NCBI GenBank assembly: GCA_949358305.1
Contig: OX442315.1
Coordinates: forward strand, 21,106,427-21,170,426
Length of the DNA: 64,000 nt
Origin: Strigamia acuminata
Lineage: Eukaryota > Arthropoda > Chilopoda > Geophilomorpha > Linotaeniidae
Reading direction: 5' to 3'
Position 1 is the stretch's first letter, and each line of letters begins with the position of its first letter. Both the position numbers and the translations under genes were made by a program. Of this stretch, positions 23,081-34,685 are shown piece after piece. The notes under the pieces are model-generated. The model ran no database searches, was not told the DNA's origin, and saw only the letters and a program-made list of their open reading frames with translations.

Positions 23081-24920
23081 ATGTCGCGTCACGAAGGTGA
23101 GTAGAGGGCAACGTTGGCTTTCATTCAACATGGCGTTGGCTCATGAGACGAATGTTCTTGGTAATGATTAAAACCCTTAAGTGTTTATACCCTTTTCACT
23201 TCATTAACGAGCCCCATTATCATTTTAAACACTCTACTATCGTTTCGTTTCCTTTATACGACAATACGAGTGAATTAGGAAGGAAATAAGCTGCGTAGAA
23301 TTATCGTTGAATGCGATTCAATTCTCGCTCAATGGCATTTAAACAAATGAAAACATGGAAATTCTCCCATTTTTATTTCGCGTTTAAGCCTCGACTCTTT
23401 TTAATCCTATTCTCCTTTGCCATGATTGAAATACAGAAATAGAGTCTTGTGATTTGTATGTTGTAATACGCTTTTTTGCTTTTTTTAGGTGTGAGTTGTG
23501 ATTCGTGTTTGAAAGGGAATTTTAGAGGAAAGCGGTATAAATGTTTAATATGTTACGATTACGATTTATGTGCGACTTGCTACGAAGCCGGTGCAACCAC
23601 AACACGGCACACAACAGAACATCCCATGCAGTGCATTCTCACTAGATCGGATTTTGGTTAGTTTAGTATTAGTTTCATTAATTAGTTCGTACATTGTTCA
23701 ATTTTAATTCATTCATAACCCGTGTTCATTCGTTCGTTTAATCGACTTGCAATTTTACAGACATGTATTACGGCGGCGAGGCGTTGTCTGTAGAACAACC
23801 ACAGGCTTTCACGTGTCCTTTTTGTGGCAAAATGGGCTACACCGAAGTTACGCTACAAGAACACGTAACTGGAGACCATTCGGACACGTCATTCGAAGTT
23901 GTACGTTCGAAACAAACGGTAACACGAAGGGAATTGAATAATTTATTGAAACACTTGGTTTAAGGTGTGTCCTGTGTGTGCGGCGCTACCAGGTGGAGAT
24001 CCGAATTTAGTAACTGATGATTTTGCCGCTCACTTGACTTTAGAACATCGTAGTCCTAGGGATTTGATATCCTTTGTTATATCCTGGAGTCGTAACCGAT
24101 TTACTAACCTTTTAGTAGTCGTTTAACACTTTATTAAGCCTTAATTACGCAGCACGATGAACCATCAGGTTCCCGTCACGTTAGAAGAATACCTCATCCT
24201 GGTAGGGGTGTTGGTGGCACTAGAGCACGTAGAGCAAACATGCATTTCAGTTCTTCAGGAGGCTTAGCATCTTTATCACCAAATACCCGAGAATCAATGG
24301 ATCCTATAGCAGGTTTTTATCGATAAATTTAATAATTCAATATTTTTCGTTATTCATTCGGAAAAATTTCATTTTTTCTTTTCGATTTAGAACTTTTGTC
24401 ACAATTATCGGGAGTCCGTCGCAGTGCCACGGCTTCTCAATCGAGCACTTCCACCCAACTTCAGCAATTACAAATGCAATTGCAGCTAGAGAGACAACAG
24501 GTTGTTGATTTGAAAGTATTCTCCTAGTATAATTTCGGAGTTTGTTATACGATTGCGTTTTCTATTACACTTTTTTTATTTGATTTATCCCCCTTTCTCT
24601 GTCTATCTATCTATTCTTTCTTTCTTTTGCTTGATTTTTTTCTTGTGGTGCCAAATTATTTCCCTAAGGGATGGTTGTTTGAACAGTTGTCCACGGATCA
24701 CTTGAACGGTCAGGCTCAAGCAGCGAGGCAACAACTTGAACGCTTGCCACGCCGACAGACTCAAACAGCCGCGAATGCTCAGGGGCCGATGTCATCCGCT
24801 GCCGCTGCAGCTGCTGCCGCCGCTTCAGCACAGCCGGGATTCATCTTCGATTTGACGTCAGGACTTAGTAATTCAGAGTTCCTCCTATCTAGGTACGGTT
24901 ATTTTGCTTTTCGAATGATT

Positions 24921-24951
<31 letters not shown>

Positions 24952-25674
24952 TAATTTTTTTTAAGGTGTACGGAACCAAATCTTTCAGAGAACGAGTTAC
25001 AAGCGCTAGAAATGGAGCGTGCCGACCGTAGTTTGTTTGTCCAAGAACTTCTTTTGAATACACTAGCTGGTAATTTGTCACTAGATTTAGAATCGGAGTC
25101 ATTAGAATGGCAAAGCCCGCATCGCGCCGGCTCACAGGATACAAACAACTCACCCCGCGCCTCACCTCCCAGCGCTAAAGACGTGGACTCCTCTTCAGCA
25201 TCTTCGGCCGCAAGCGGAGGGGGCACCGGAAACACCAGCGGAGACGCCAGTGGAACGAGCACGAATGTGACGCCTCATTCTCAGGCCCAACAATTGAGCA
25301 CGAACGTGGGCTCGGCCAAGAAAGTTCACAGCAACAGCAACAATACGACAAGCAACAGCAACAGCACGAAATTGGTGCGAGTTGGCCCCCTTCCTCCATC
25401 TTCGGCGCACGTCAACCCTCCAGTGGCTTCTCCCAGCGGAAACGTTCGAAGCAGCTTCAACTCTGTCCCCCGGGTCGTCGGCAGAGGAACTGGAACCATT
25501 CGAGAAGTCTCGTTTCACGTACAAGGGGGAGGTAACGCCGGAGCGCCTGGACGGGTGCCACCTTCACGTTCGTCTAGCCGTGAGAATAATGCATCTCCAT
25601 CGTCAACTCGTCGCAAATTGCAACGACCTTTAGATGGTAGAAATCAATCTAATGAACCTCCGCCACCACACTAA
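23081..25674 (+). CDS. KCMF1: KCMF1-type E3 ubiquitin ligase (ZZ and C2H2 zinc fingers)
   Basis: Exons 23081-23096, 23489-23656, 23761-23900, 23965-24066, 24156-24312, 24391-24500, 24714-24892, 24966-25674; 526 aa, in frame (human 381; the excess is in the C-terminal tail). Starts MSRHEG, then a ZZ zinc finger (CDSCLKG ... CLICYDYDLCATC), then a drought-induced-19-type double C2H2 region (CPFCGKMGY, CPVCAALPGGDP). Next come the HVRRIPHPGRG and RARRANMHF blocks, QLQQLQMQLQLERQQAQAARQQLE coiled coil, and ERADRSLFVQELLLNTL. KCMF1 works with UBR4 in the N-degron/lysosomal degradation system. The tail (from about residue 330) is Ser/Asn/Gly-rich low complexity. It ends NEPPPPH, similar to the vertebrate NEPPPPPL end. 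Intron 4 is a U12 AT-AC intron. Confidence 0.95.
24067..24155 (+). other. U12-type AT-AC intron in KCMF1
   Basis: The intron begins ATATCCTTTG, the textbook minor-spliceosome AT-AC donor. It has CCTTAAT (24139-24145) as branch-point match 11 nt before an AC acceptor (GCAGCAC|GATGAA). Splicing here gives RDL|DEPSGSRHVRR, matching the vertebrate RDLDESSG continuity. No GT donor gives this reading. Confidence 0.87.
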
Positions 25675-27366
25675 CACACGCATGAATAGTCGCCCAGGGT
25701 ACTTTAATAGATAAATAAATAAAAAAAAATACATTGGTTTTTTTTGTTTTTTTTGTTTTTTTGTTTTTGTATTTTTGTTTTTCCAATTTTTTTGTTTTTT
25801 CTTTTTTTGTTCCCTCTTATTTTACCCCGATCCTTTATTGCTAATGAGCATTTGAATTAGTTTGGAAGCTTGAGACATGGTTGAATAATTTATAAAGAAA
25901 TTGTATAATTATAAATATAATTTTATCTTTTCTTGTTTTTTGGAAATTGTTTATGGCCTTTATTATTATTATAATTATTATTTCATATCAATTATCAATA
26001 TCGAGACTAATTTTAATTTAAAAGAAATATTTTGGTTTGTTTTCATTTGATATTTATGAAATTCATATATATATACATATATATACAATATTTTAAGTTC
26101 TAAATTAATGAAATATTTTTCAAGAGACTTTCAATCAAAAACTGAGTTGAAATCTGAAGTAATTAATGTGTGAATAGCGCGTGTGACGTGTGAAAATGCA
26201 ACATAAATCCTAAGTCCCGCCTTCCTCCCCCTTCCCATCCCTTTTTCCTCTTGTTATTTTTGCCATATTTGTTGAGTTACCTTTATACTGGAAAAATACT
26301 AGGAAAAAAAAATTACTTCTTAAATTTAGGTGGCTTTAGAATTTTTCCCTTTAGTTCGTTGTACTTGAATCGTCTTAAGTAAAAAAAATACCAAAAAAAA
26401 TTATAAGTCTGCAATTTTTTCTGCAACTCGTAATTTTGTGACTTTTTCATCTCAAAACGAAGCTTTTTTCTGAATGTCTAATGTTTGCTCCTCTTCAGAT
26501 TTATACCAAGTTTTTTGACATTTGTGCTCAAGCCAGTCATAATGTTAATACTAAAAGAAAAACTGTATGATCCAGTACTGTTGATTTTTTATTTTTAATT
26601 GGTAAAAGTTGCACCAATAAAAATCTTTGTTAAACAAATATCTGAAATAATATAATTACACTTTCTCGCAATCTTTATATATGTATCGGGCTTTAAACAA
26701 ACATCTAACAAAATTGTGTGGAATAGAAAGTGAATGGGTTCGATTAATCCCAACTTGTATATACCACGTGTCTTTAAGAAAAAGTTTTAAATTTAATGAC
26801 TGGGTTTTTTTTCTTTTTTCCTTTCTGTTATTTTTTTCTTTCCTTTTTTTTTGTGCTTTTACGATCAGGTAATTAGGTTTAAATAGATTTTTTCTTTCAG
26901 AAGCTTTTTTTTCTGAAATACTTAAGAAATGACGATGATTTTTTTTTCATTTGAGTTTTTATTACTTGATAGGAATGAATGAAAAGGAAAAATAAAAAGT
27001 GTCATCAATTTATCACGGAGGCAAGAGCATGAGGATGATGATGATGACTCAGTGACGAGTGAAACGGGGAAAAGTGATTTAGTTTAGCTATTTATAAATG
27101 CCTCAATAAAATTTTCATATTTACAAATAATCCGAACAATTACACAAGTTTTCTGGTTTTCATGCAGATATTTGTATTGAATGCAGATAAACACAGAAAA
27201 ATCAGAAAACTTCTGTTATGAAGCTTTGTAAGGCCATTGAAATAACAAAAGAAAGCACTTGTAAGCTTGGAGACAGAATAAATGTTTGTTGTTTACGATA
27301 AAACTTATTGATTTTTATACATCACAAATATATACATATAACTATTTTTAAATTTTTGTAAATTTA
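25675..27366. other. 3' UTRs and spacer between convergent KCMF1 and SLF2-like gene
   Basis: AATAAA candidates for KCMF1 lie at 25713-25722. A T-rich simple-sequence stretch (25737-25815), an AT dinucleotide patch (26067-26090) and a GAT repeat near 27032-27047 follow. The rest is AT-rich with no gene signal. One or both 3' UTRs may be long. Confidence 0.55.
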
Positions 27367-29995
27367 TCACAATTCATTCTTAAGCATTTTAACAGTCGCT
27401 ACTGGCGAAGCTAACGATGTGCAATTGAACAGAGTTTTTTGGCTTGATGGCAGTGTATCTTTCATGAGCGATAATCGGCCCATCATTTGAGTTATCATGT
27501 TTTTGACGATTGTCACATCTTTATCGTAAAATCGGTCGATGAGTTTGCCATTTGTGTCTCTTAAAAGGAATTTAAATTTTTCAAGAGTTTCCTGTAAATA
27601 AGATATTTGTAGTAGTTAAACTCGTACATATTTTAAATTTTACCTGAGTCATGGTACCGTTTCCCAGGTCAGGAGTTAAGCACAAATCTATTAATTGCAG
27701 CACAGAATGGAGTTTATAATAGTCCTTCACGTCGGTAAGTATATGTTTGTTACAGAAAAATAAAATGTGGTTGACCTACAAAATTACTCGATAAGTTAAT
27801 CCATAATCATCCAGGTTAAGTTTGGAATTTACTTCAACGCTAAAACTGTTTTCATCTACTTCAATTTCAAGTATATCCGATAATGCGTGATAACAAAACA
27901 GTTTCAGAATAAGATGTCCGCGAGAATTGTCAGGCAATAATTGGGCGATGTAAACTTTATCGTGATGATGGGATGATATTGACATTAAACTTGCCACCAC
28001 TTGATTCAACTAAAAATAAGAAACACAATAATTTATTTTAAATGCGTACGGTATACGGAATTTTTCTCCAAATATTTCATTTTTAATACTTCTCTGCTCC
28101 AAAATGATTCGGAAAAACTGTTAATAATAATTTCAATCGAATGATGAATTGTCTGCAGTAAGTAATCGTGAGTTATTTGCTTGGCAAGAGAAACAGATGC
28201 GGCTACGGATAATAGAAAAGTTCTTTCCTCATCTGTGTATGCATTTGGAACTTCAATGTACAATGTTATGGTTTGAAAAACAAGAGCCAAATTCAAAAAA
28301 TAGAGCTGGTTGTTATCGATCTGCAAATATTTCACATTTAACACTTTCAAATTCAACATATCGTTTTAAAAAATATGATATTTACCTCAGTGGTCGGTTC
28401 GTTGGAGTATCTTTCCTTTAATACGTCGAGATTGTAAATGATGGGCCCATTATTATTAGGAATTATCTTGCTTAAATCAGCTCCATAATTCACTAAAACT
28501 GCTACAAAATCAACCAGTTTTGGCTTCCAACTAAAAGCCGTGGATTTTTTGGTGATGTCGTTGACAGAATACAGTGTTTCGAAGCATTTGTGAATTACTT
28601 TGGCATCTGTGTTTGTTGCCATTACGTGAAAAATGTATGAAAGGATCCAATGGCGGTCACACAGTTCCCTAATAAAAAAAAAAAAAATTCGTATAGTTTA
28701 ATATTTAGATGAATACCGTAATATAATTACCTGGGAAAACCTTTAAGCCTGGCCAAACTCAGAACTTGAAAAATGGAATGGCTAGTTGTTAATAATTCAA
28801 ACATCTTATCAAACTGTTGTTTATGAACATGAGGCGGATGAGTTGGTGGTGGAGGAGTAGAATACAACTGAAAGCTTTTTGACAAGTCAAACAAATCTAT
28901 TCCTGGAGGTTCCGTTTTAATGTCATTTTTAACATTAAACATTAAATTCTTGACACCCAATCCGTTTTCTACCAACACGTTTGCATCATCTGTAATCATG
29001 AGTAAATTCGATTAAAAAATATCCTGGAAATCTCAAACTGCACTCATTACGATCTAAAGTTATAATTCCTGTCCTAAGTTCTTCTTCCATCAGTTTTAAC
29101 TGTTCCTCAGACTCTTTCTTCGTTTCTCTTTCCTCCGCTATGCTATTGATATCAAATTTGTACTTTCGAGGACTGAAATGCTGCATAACCACCTGCAACG
29201 AATTAATTTAATTATAGCTCTACCCCGCGTCATGAAATACCAAATAAATAATTTAAAAATCATACCGGAGTCTCATGTTCGGATTCCTGACTTAAACTGT
29301 CCGGTAGCTTTAAATCTTCATACGATTTGCAAAGTTTTGTCACATCATCATCTTTGCGTTGCAAGGTTTCAAAAATATTTGTACTAGTAACTAAATCAGT
29401 TTCTTCTTTAACAAATGGTTTAAATTCCGATTTTATTCTTGGCAGAGTTGAAAGATCTGTTAAACATTCTGGCAGTTCGTCATCCGATCCATTGTTTCCA
29501 AGCGTCGTTTCATCTTTATCGCTGTACTGAATGGTATTAGTTGAATTAACGGTACTTTCTAACATAACCTTAACAACTAAATCAGGTAATTTTTTAACGA
29601 CTGGTACCAATTCCAATTTTCTTTTTGTTGATTTCGGCACGTCAAGGCGCCTTTTATTCGTTCGTTGCGATAGTTCGTTTAACGACAGTTGTCGCATTTC
29701 CCTTACAGGACTTTCACTTAGTTTAAATCGTGAGGTCGGCGTGCTGATCTTTGAGTCATTCGTAGCTTTATTCATTAAATCAGAACATAATTAAATTTTA
29801 GTATTATAAAAAGTTAATATTGTTTTTATATTTTTGTTTACCACTTTTAGGAGGGGTCTTGAAAAAATTTGTAATTGGCACGAGACTCGGATCCGGTTTA
29901 AACCTGTACGAAAACAGAATGCAATTATTCATTTGAAGTAATATACAAATATCTATTTCATACCTTCTTCTAGGACTTATGTAATTTCTTTTCAT
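27367..29995 (-). CDS. SLF2/FAM178-like protein (putative SMC5/6 localisation factor)
   Basis: Exons 29995-29964, 29903-29842, 29765-29266, 29192-29051, 28989-28731, 28668-28386, 28320-28057, 28009-27833, 27775-27644, 27591-27367 give 691 aa in frame; introns are 47-80 bp. The N-terminus has PITNFFKTPPKS, like the PIP-box-type IIDFFKP at the N-terminus of vertebrate SLF2. A Lys/Ser-rich disordered region (to about 200) and a short charged helix (EERETKKESEEQLKLMEEEL) follow. An alpha-helical C-terminal half (about 330-690) begins FDKMFELLTTSHSIFQVLSLARLKGFPR and resembles the FAM178/CANIN region. In vertebrates SLF1-SLF2 bring SMC5/6 to damaged DNA. Family assignment is from motif order, not a search. 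The intron joining SVE to VNHILFF (27832-27776) was set by frame; a closer donor at 27787 would leave a 12-bp intron. A large insertion starts about 113 bp upstream. Confidence 0.6.
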
Positions 29996-30111
29996 TGTTA
30001 GAAATTATATCATAACCTTAACCACAGTCCCAAGAAAACTTGTCGAGACTCGTTGCACTGCAGCGCCGACTCGCGACAAAATTAGCGCCGTTGAATTCGC
30101 TCGTGAAAATT

Positions 30112-30511
30112 GTAATCTCGGCTGAACGAAGTGAAGCGGAGCGAAGCGGAGCGAACGAGTGAAAGCCGATAGCATTCACTCGTGTAATTGGAGGTTTAAC
30201 AGGAGATGGCGCTACTAGTCGGGTTACGTCAGTCTTAAAAGCTATATCCTGGAAAAAAGGAAGTGAAGGAAAAAATGGAGTCAACAACAGCACCGAGTTG
30301 ACGGTAAGCGTATTTACGATATTTCTTAATTATAAGCGTTAGAGTGTAACTAAAAGTTATTAGCTGGAGGTAAATGGAGACCAAATGAATTAGTTGTGAC
30401 AAGGGAGGATGTGGTGGGTCCTGTTAAACCTCCAATTACACGAGTGAATGCTATCGGCTTTCACTCGTTCGCTCCGCTTCGCTCCGCTTCACTTCGTTCA
30501 GCCGAGATTAC
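30112..30511. mobile_element. Left outer foldback unit (400 bp, 93-bp terminal inverted repeats)
   Basis: Inverted repeats 30112-30204 and 30419-30511 both begin GTAATCTCGGCTGAACGAAG from the outside. They include a GCTCCGCTTC-type short tandem. The interior has GGCGCTACTAGTCGGGTTAC at 30208, shared with the inner element's terminus, and no coding capacity. It abuts the inner element directly. Confidence 0.85.
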
Positions 30512-30643
30512 ATTCACTCTTTGTAATCTCCGGCTAAACAGGAGACTTGAAAGGTAACTTTTTTCCATAGGATAAAAATAAAAATGTTTTGGAAAAAACA
30601 AGTTTAACAATTTTTCAGTTTAATCATTTTTTATTTTATGAAA

Positions 30644-31116
30644 TTATTTTGGAATCGGTCTGTTTAGGACTGATTCTTGAAAAGCATTGTGGTTGACAAT
30701 AGTTTTGTTGTAGAACCTCGCGAATGTTTGTTCGGAGGTCCAACCGGCAACACCTAATATTTGTTGCACCGGAATAACACTGGCGGCTGCACTGGTGGCC
30801 GCAGCTCGCGTCGAATGAGCACCGAACTCTTGACGGTAAACCGTATGGTGACCCGCACGAGAATCTTGTGCATAGTTTTGGAGTTGAAAATTACAGCGTC
30901 GGTTGACACTGTCATTTCCGAGGTTTTCAATTGTTGCAGTGAGCTTACTCTAGCTGCAGTAGTTAAGCAAGCAGAATAAGTGTCTTTTCTTGTAGACATA
31001 TCCAATCTAAGTTGTCGTGTGGCCAGAGTTTGCGCAATTCGTTGAGAGCCAAACCCACATCCCATGTTGCCACGTACCGTGGCAGACTAGGTCGTAAATT
31101 AGTAACTCCTTTTAGA
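30644..31116 (-). pseudogene. Decayed tyrosine recombinase (DIRS-type), left copy
   Basis: Mirror of the right-arm copy at 38670-39142. The last part reads HSTRAAATSAA ... GWTSEQTFARFYNK, containing the H-x-x-R, the W and the nucleophile Tyr of tyrosine recombinases. At least two frameshifts break the frame upstream, so it cannot make a full enzyme as it stands. Confidence 0.7.
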
Positions 31117-33806
31117 GTGCGAACTACTATTAGTTGTTAGACAACAACGAATACATTATTGTATGTGTTACATTCCATTTCTTCGCTTTCTCTTTGGCAA
31201 ACGATTTCGATATGGACTTCGATCGTAATTCGATGGACTATTCCAGATAAATAATATGGGTTTGTGAAAATAATCCTATTTATGTAAAAAGTTTTACTTT
31301 GTAATCAGGTATATCCTTATTTTTTATAAGTATGAAAATAAATATATTTATTTATTAACCTGTTTACTTAATCGAAATTATACGTGGCTAGTTCAGATTC
31401 ATATTTCAGAATGCAATGATTTTTTTGATCTTATTTCGAATTCTTTCGAAATTGCGATTTCTTGTAATCGCGTTCTTTGTTGTTATCCAACACATGCTTT
31501 CTTTTCAGAATAGACAGTATCTGCCGTATTTTCTAGGTGGGCATGATTATGTCCCAGTCGGCTTAATTTTCAGCCTCCGATGATAAGTTTTAAAAAGTCT
31601 TACCGAGTGGTAAAATTAACTTTTTTACGATAAATTTCATTTCTTGCAAAATAAATTTAGATTCAGATCTCGGTTACAGATGATGTTAATGAAAAATCTC
31701 TCATTTATCTTAAATATTTCAAGGGATCCCTTACGTATGGTGATTCGATAGAATTTCCACTTGTGGCGACGCAAATTTATCAATTGATCTTAATGTATCG
31801 TTATTCAAGTATGAACGACATAAAATGTTTTATTTAAATAAAACTTTATAAAAACCAAGTGTTTTCCAATCTTATTGAAAAGTAATGCAAATAAAGTATT
31901 CGTTTGAATTCTTATTAACTGCGCTTAATAATCAGGGATTTAAAAGGTCATCTGGTTTATTCATATTCGTAATATCTATTAAATAGTCGAAATGTTTGAC
32001 GTGTTGTTCTTACAACAAACTAGAGAAAAAGCAAGTGCTTTAACTTGGTAATATATTATACTTTCAAGTGTAAAAGGTGATGGTCTGGATTGACCTAACT
32101 TCTAAAATATTCCAATTTTATTTTAAAAAGGGACTTTTAATATTGAAATGTTCTTTTGAACGATCTGCTACTACATACAATTAGTGTGCAGATGGCTTCA
32201 AAAAAGTTCTTGAACTGAATAAATACTTATAGTTCTGGTAAATATGTTTACCATTTTGTAAAATCAGAATAAAATAAATTGATTCATTTACCAATTTGAT
32301 ATGTATTCTATTTATTTTGAGAATGAAGAGTAAACTTTATTCCTTTTTCCCGTACTGAAATGATTCGATTTTTGCAATTCGCAAAGTTTACCTATTTGCC
32401 TTTAAGAATTTTAGCATTAAAGTGAATGCAACTTTCTTTCTTGTAATTGACAGCACAAGAATAAAGCGGAATATTTTTAGACATTATAGATAAATTTCTG
32501 TTCCTATTTATTTCAATCGAAACTTTTTCCAGTAAATTTGTCTAAACCAATCTCATTCACTTTCGTAAATGCGTACAAGAGAACTGTGACACTCTGATTC
32601 GATATAAGTTATAAATCGAAATAAACAAAGATTGTGATTAAAACAATCTGAATTCACGATTGAAAAATTGTTAATAACAATTAGGAAGCACGCTAAATCG
32701 TTGGATTCTTGGCGCTTCTGGTTTCTAGGCAAAGCAGCTGTAAAATGTTTTCATCGGATTAGAACATTCGAGCGATAATCCTTGCCTTGTTGGATTTTAC
32801 TATTTTAAAATCACGGTCTTGATTATACGAAACGAAAGTAAGGTTGATCAGGTATGAGGTATGTGTTAATCTTGTAACCAAAATTTGAGAACAAATAAAC
32901 CTGTTCTTTAAACAGTATCGACTTTCCTTTGTACTTATTTCCCAAATAAAAGTTGGTGTAAGTGTCTGATAACTTTTTTGTCAATTTCTTGAAATGGCCG
33001 ATTGAAAATAATTCGAATTTGAATTCGGTGAAAACGACGTTCCGTAGGCGGACAAAACAACGATAAATTCGGACTGAATTTTATAATTTCCCGTGGTAGA
33101 TTTATAAAATAATTTTTATTTATTAACCTGTTTATGGTTTTACCACGTGGTAGAATTCTCGTTTTACGAAGATGTTCGATTTTTCTACAGAAAATCAAAA
33201 TTAAAGTGAATATTTTTCACTTCTTGTGATTCTAATACAAGATCTTTATAACTAAATTTAGTTATGACTTAAATTTCGGTCAAAACCTACTTTTCATTTT
33301 CATGCGCACAAACTTCCCGATCAATTTGCATTCAATGTGACCCCAACGAGCGGTGGTCCGCCCATCTGTCTAGTGGCTCGCCCATCTGTCTAGTGGCTCA
33401 AGAACTCGCAAGCCGAAACAACTGGGCGACAGGGGAGATTGGGATGACGGAATCGGAACATGTTCGATTCGTCAGTAATAGGAACGGATAAATTAACCAT
33501 ATTATCCGGGATGACGGGATCAGAAACATTGTTCGATCCGTCTGCGTATGTACCGTTTACGGTTGGATCCGAAGCGGATAAAATTACCGGTCCGCCTGCG
33601 ACGACAGGGGTATTCGCAAGGACGGGGTTCAAAAACAAAGCTTGTCCCAATATTTGGATCCGTTCCGCCTGTAACAACAGGGGCAATCGCCAGTGCGGGG
33701 CTAAAAAACAAGTTTTCCCGACTAATGGATCCGCTTCGCCTGTGACGACAGGGGATTTTGCCAGAACGAGGTTCAAAACAAAGTTTGTCCTGATATTTGG
33801 ATTCGT

Positions 33807-34058
33807 TCCGCCTGTAACGACAGGGGCATTCCGCTCCGCCTGTAACGACAGGGGCATTCCGCTCCGCCTGTAACGACAGGGGCATTCCGCTCCGCCTGTA
33901 ACGACAGGGGCATTCCGCTCCGCCTGTAACGACAGGGGCATTCCGCTCCGCCTGTAACGACAGGGGCATTCCGCTCCGCCTGTAACGACAGGGGCATTCC
34001 GCTCCGCCTGTAACGACAGGGGCATTCCGCTCCGCCTGTAACGACAGGGGCATTCCGC
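33807..34058. repeat. 28-bp minisatellite, nine copies, left arm
   Basis: Nine identical copies of a 28-bp unit starting TCCGCCTGTAACGACAGGGG. Each contains the small inverted pair CCTGT/ACAGG. They sit inside longer, diverged repeats of about 70 bp sharing the same CCTGTnACGACAGGGG core (33590-34240). Confidence 0.9.
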
Positions 34059-34427
34059 TCCGCCTGTGACGACAGGGGATTTCGCCAGAACAGAGTACAA
34101 AACACAGTTTGTCCAGACTATTGGATCTGCTCCGCCTGTGACGACAGGGGATTTCGCCAGAAAGGAGTACAAAACACAGTTTGTCCCGACTATTGGATCT
34201 GCTCGGGATCTGCTCCGCCTGTGACGACAGGGGAAGTCGCAAGAACGGGGTTCAAAAAAAAATAAAAATTTTTGTTCCGTTTACGGAAGTCGGAACGGAT
34301 ATATTAACCGTTCCGTCCGTAGCGATAAGGTTTCTTTGCGGTAAAACGACAACCGTTTCCGCCGGCTGTTTATCCAACACATGTTAGAAAGCCAAGACGT
34401 CCAGCCAAGACGTTAGTGGTCAGCGGT

Positions 34428-34685
34428 TCAGGCACGGCGCCTGACCCAGCCACAGGAAGTACGCCAGTCTGCGGAAGAACGACGACCGTTCCCGCAGCAA
34501 TCTGATTTGCAGCGATAGTCTGCATCAAACCGCGCAATTTCGTCGGTTAGCACATCTAGCCGCTGGTTCATCCTTCTCGGCGAAGGCAGCGGCGATTGTT
34601 GGTTCAAAGTTTGGACCGCGTGGTCAGTATTATCGTCATTGTCATTAATAATCGGGAAACCGATAACCTTAACGAAGGAATTCAT
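34428..34685 (-). CDS. Element ORF of unknown function (gag position), left copy
   Basis: An 85-residue frame beginning MNSFVKVIGFPIINDNDDN, identical to the right-arm ORF at 35126-35383. It is the first ATG-initiated frame inside the element's 5' terminus. No domain is recognised. A Gag-like role is a guess from position only. After the stop, another frame (VVVLPQTGVLPVAGSG) looks protein-like, so the ORF may be frameshifted. Confidence 0.35.
   Translation of the reverse strand: MNSFVKVIGFPIINDNDDNTDHAVQTLNQQSPLPSPRRMNQRLDVLTDEIARFDADYRCKSDCCGNGRRSSADWRTSCGWVRRRA

Noticed and set aside
24095-24114. U2-type branch TACTAAC plus TTTTAG acceptor inside the KCMF1 U12 intron
   Set aside because: Splicing there brings in a stop at once and loses the conserved RDLDE junction. 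It is probably a decoy.
27776-27787. 12-bp intron in the SLF2-like gene (donor at 27787)
   Set aside because: Too short to splice. A donor at 27832 gives a 57-bp phase-0 intron that removes the in-frame stop.
33390-34172. CRISPR-like array in the 28-bp repeats
   Set aside because: Units are contiguous with no unique spacers, in an animal genome, within a mobile element: a minisatellite.
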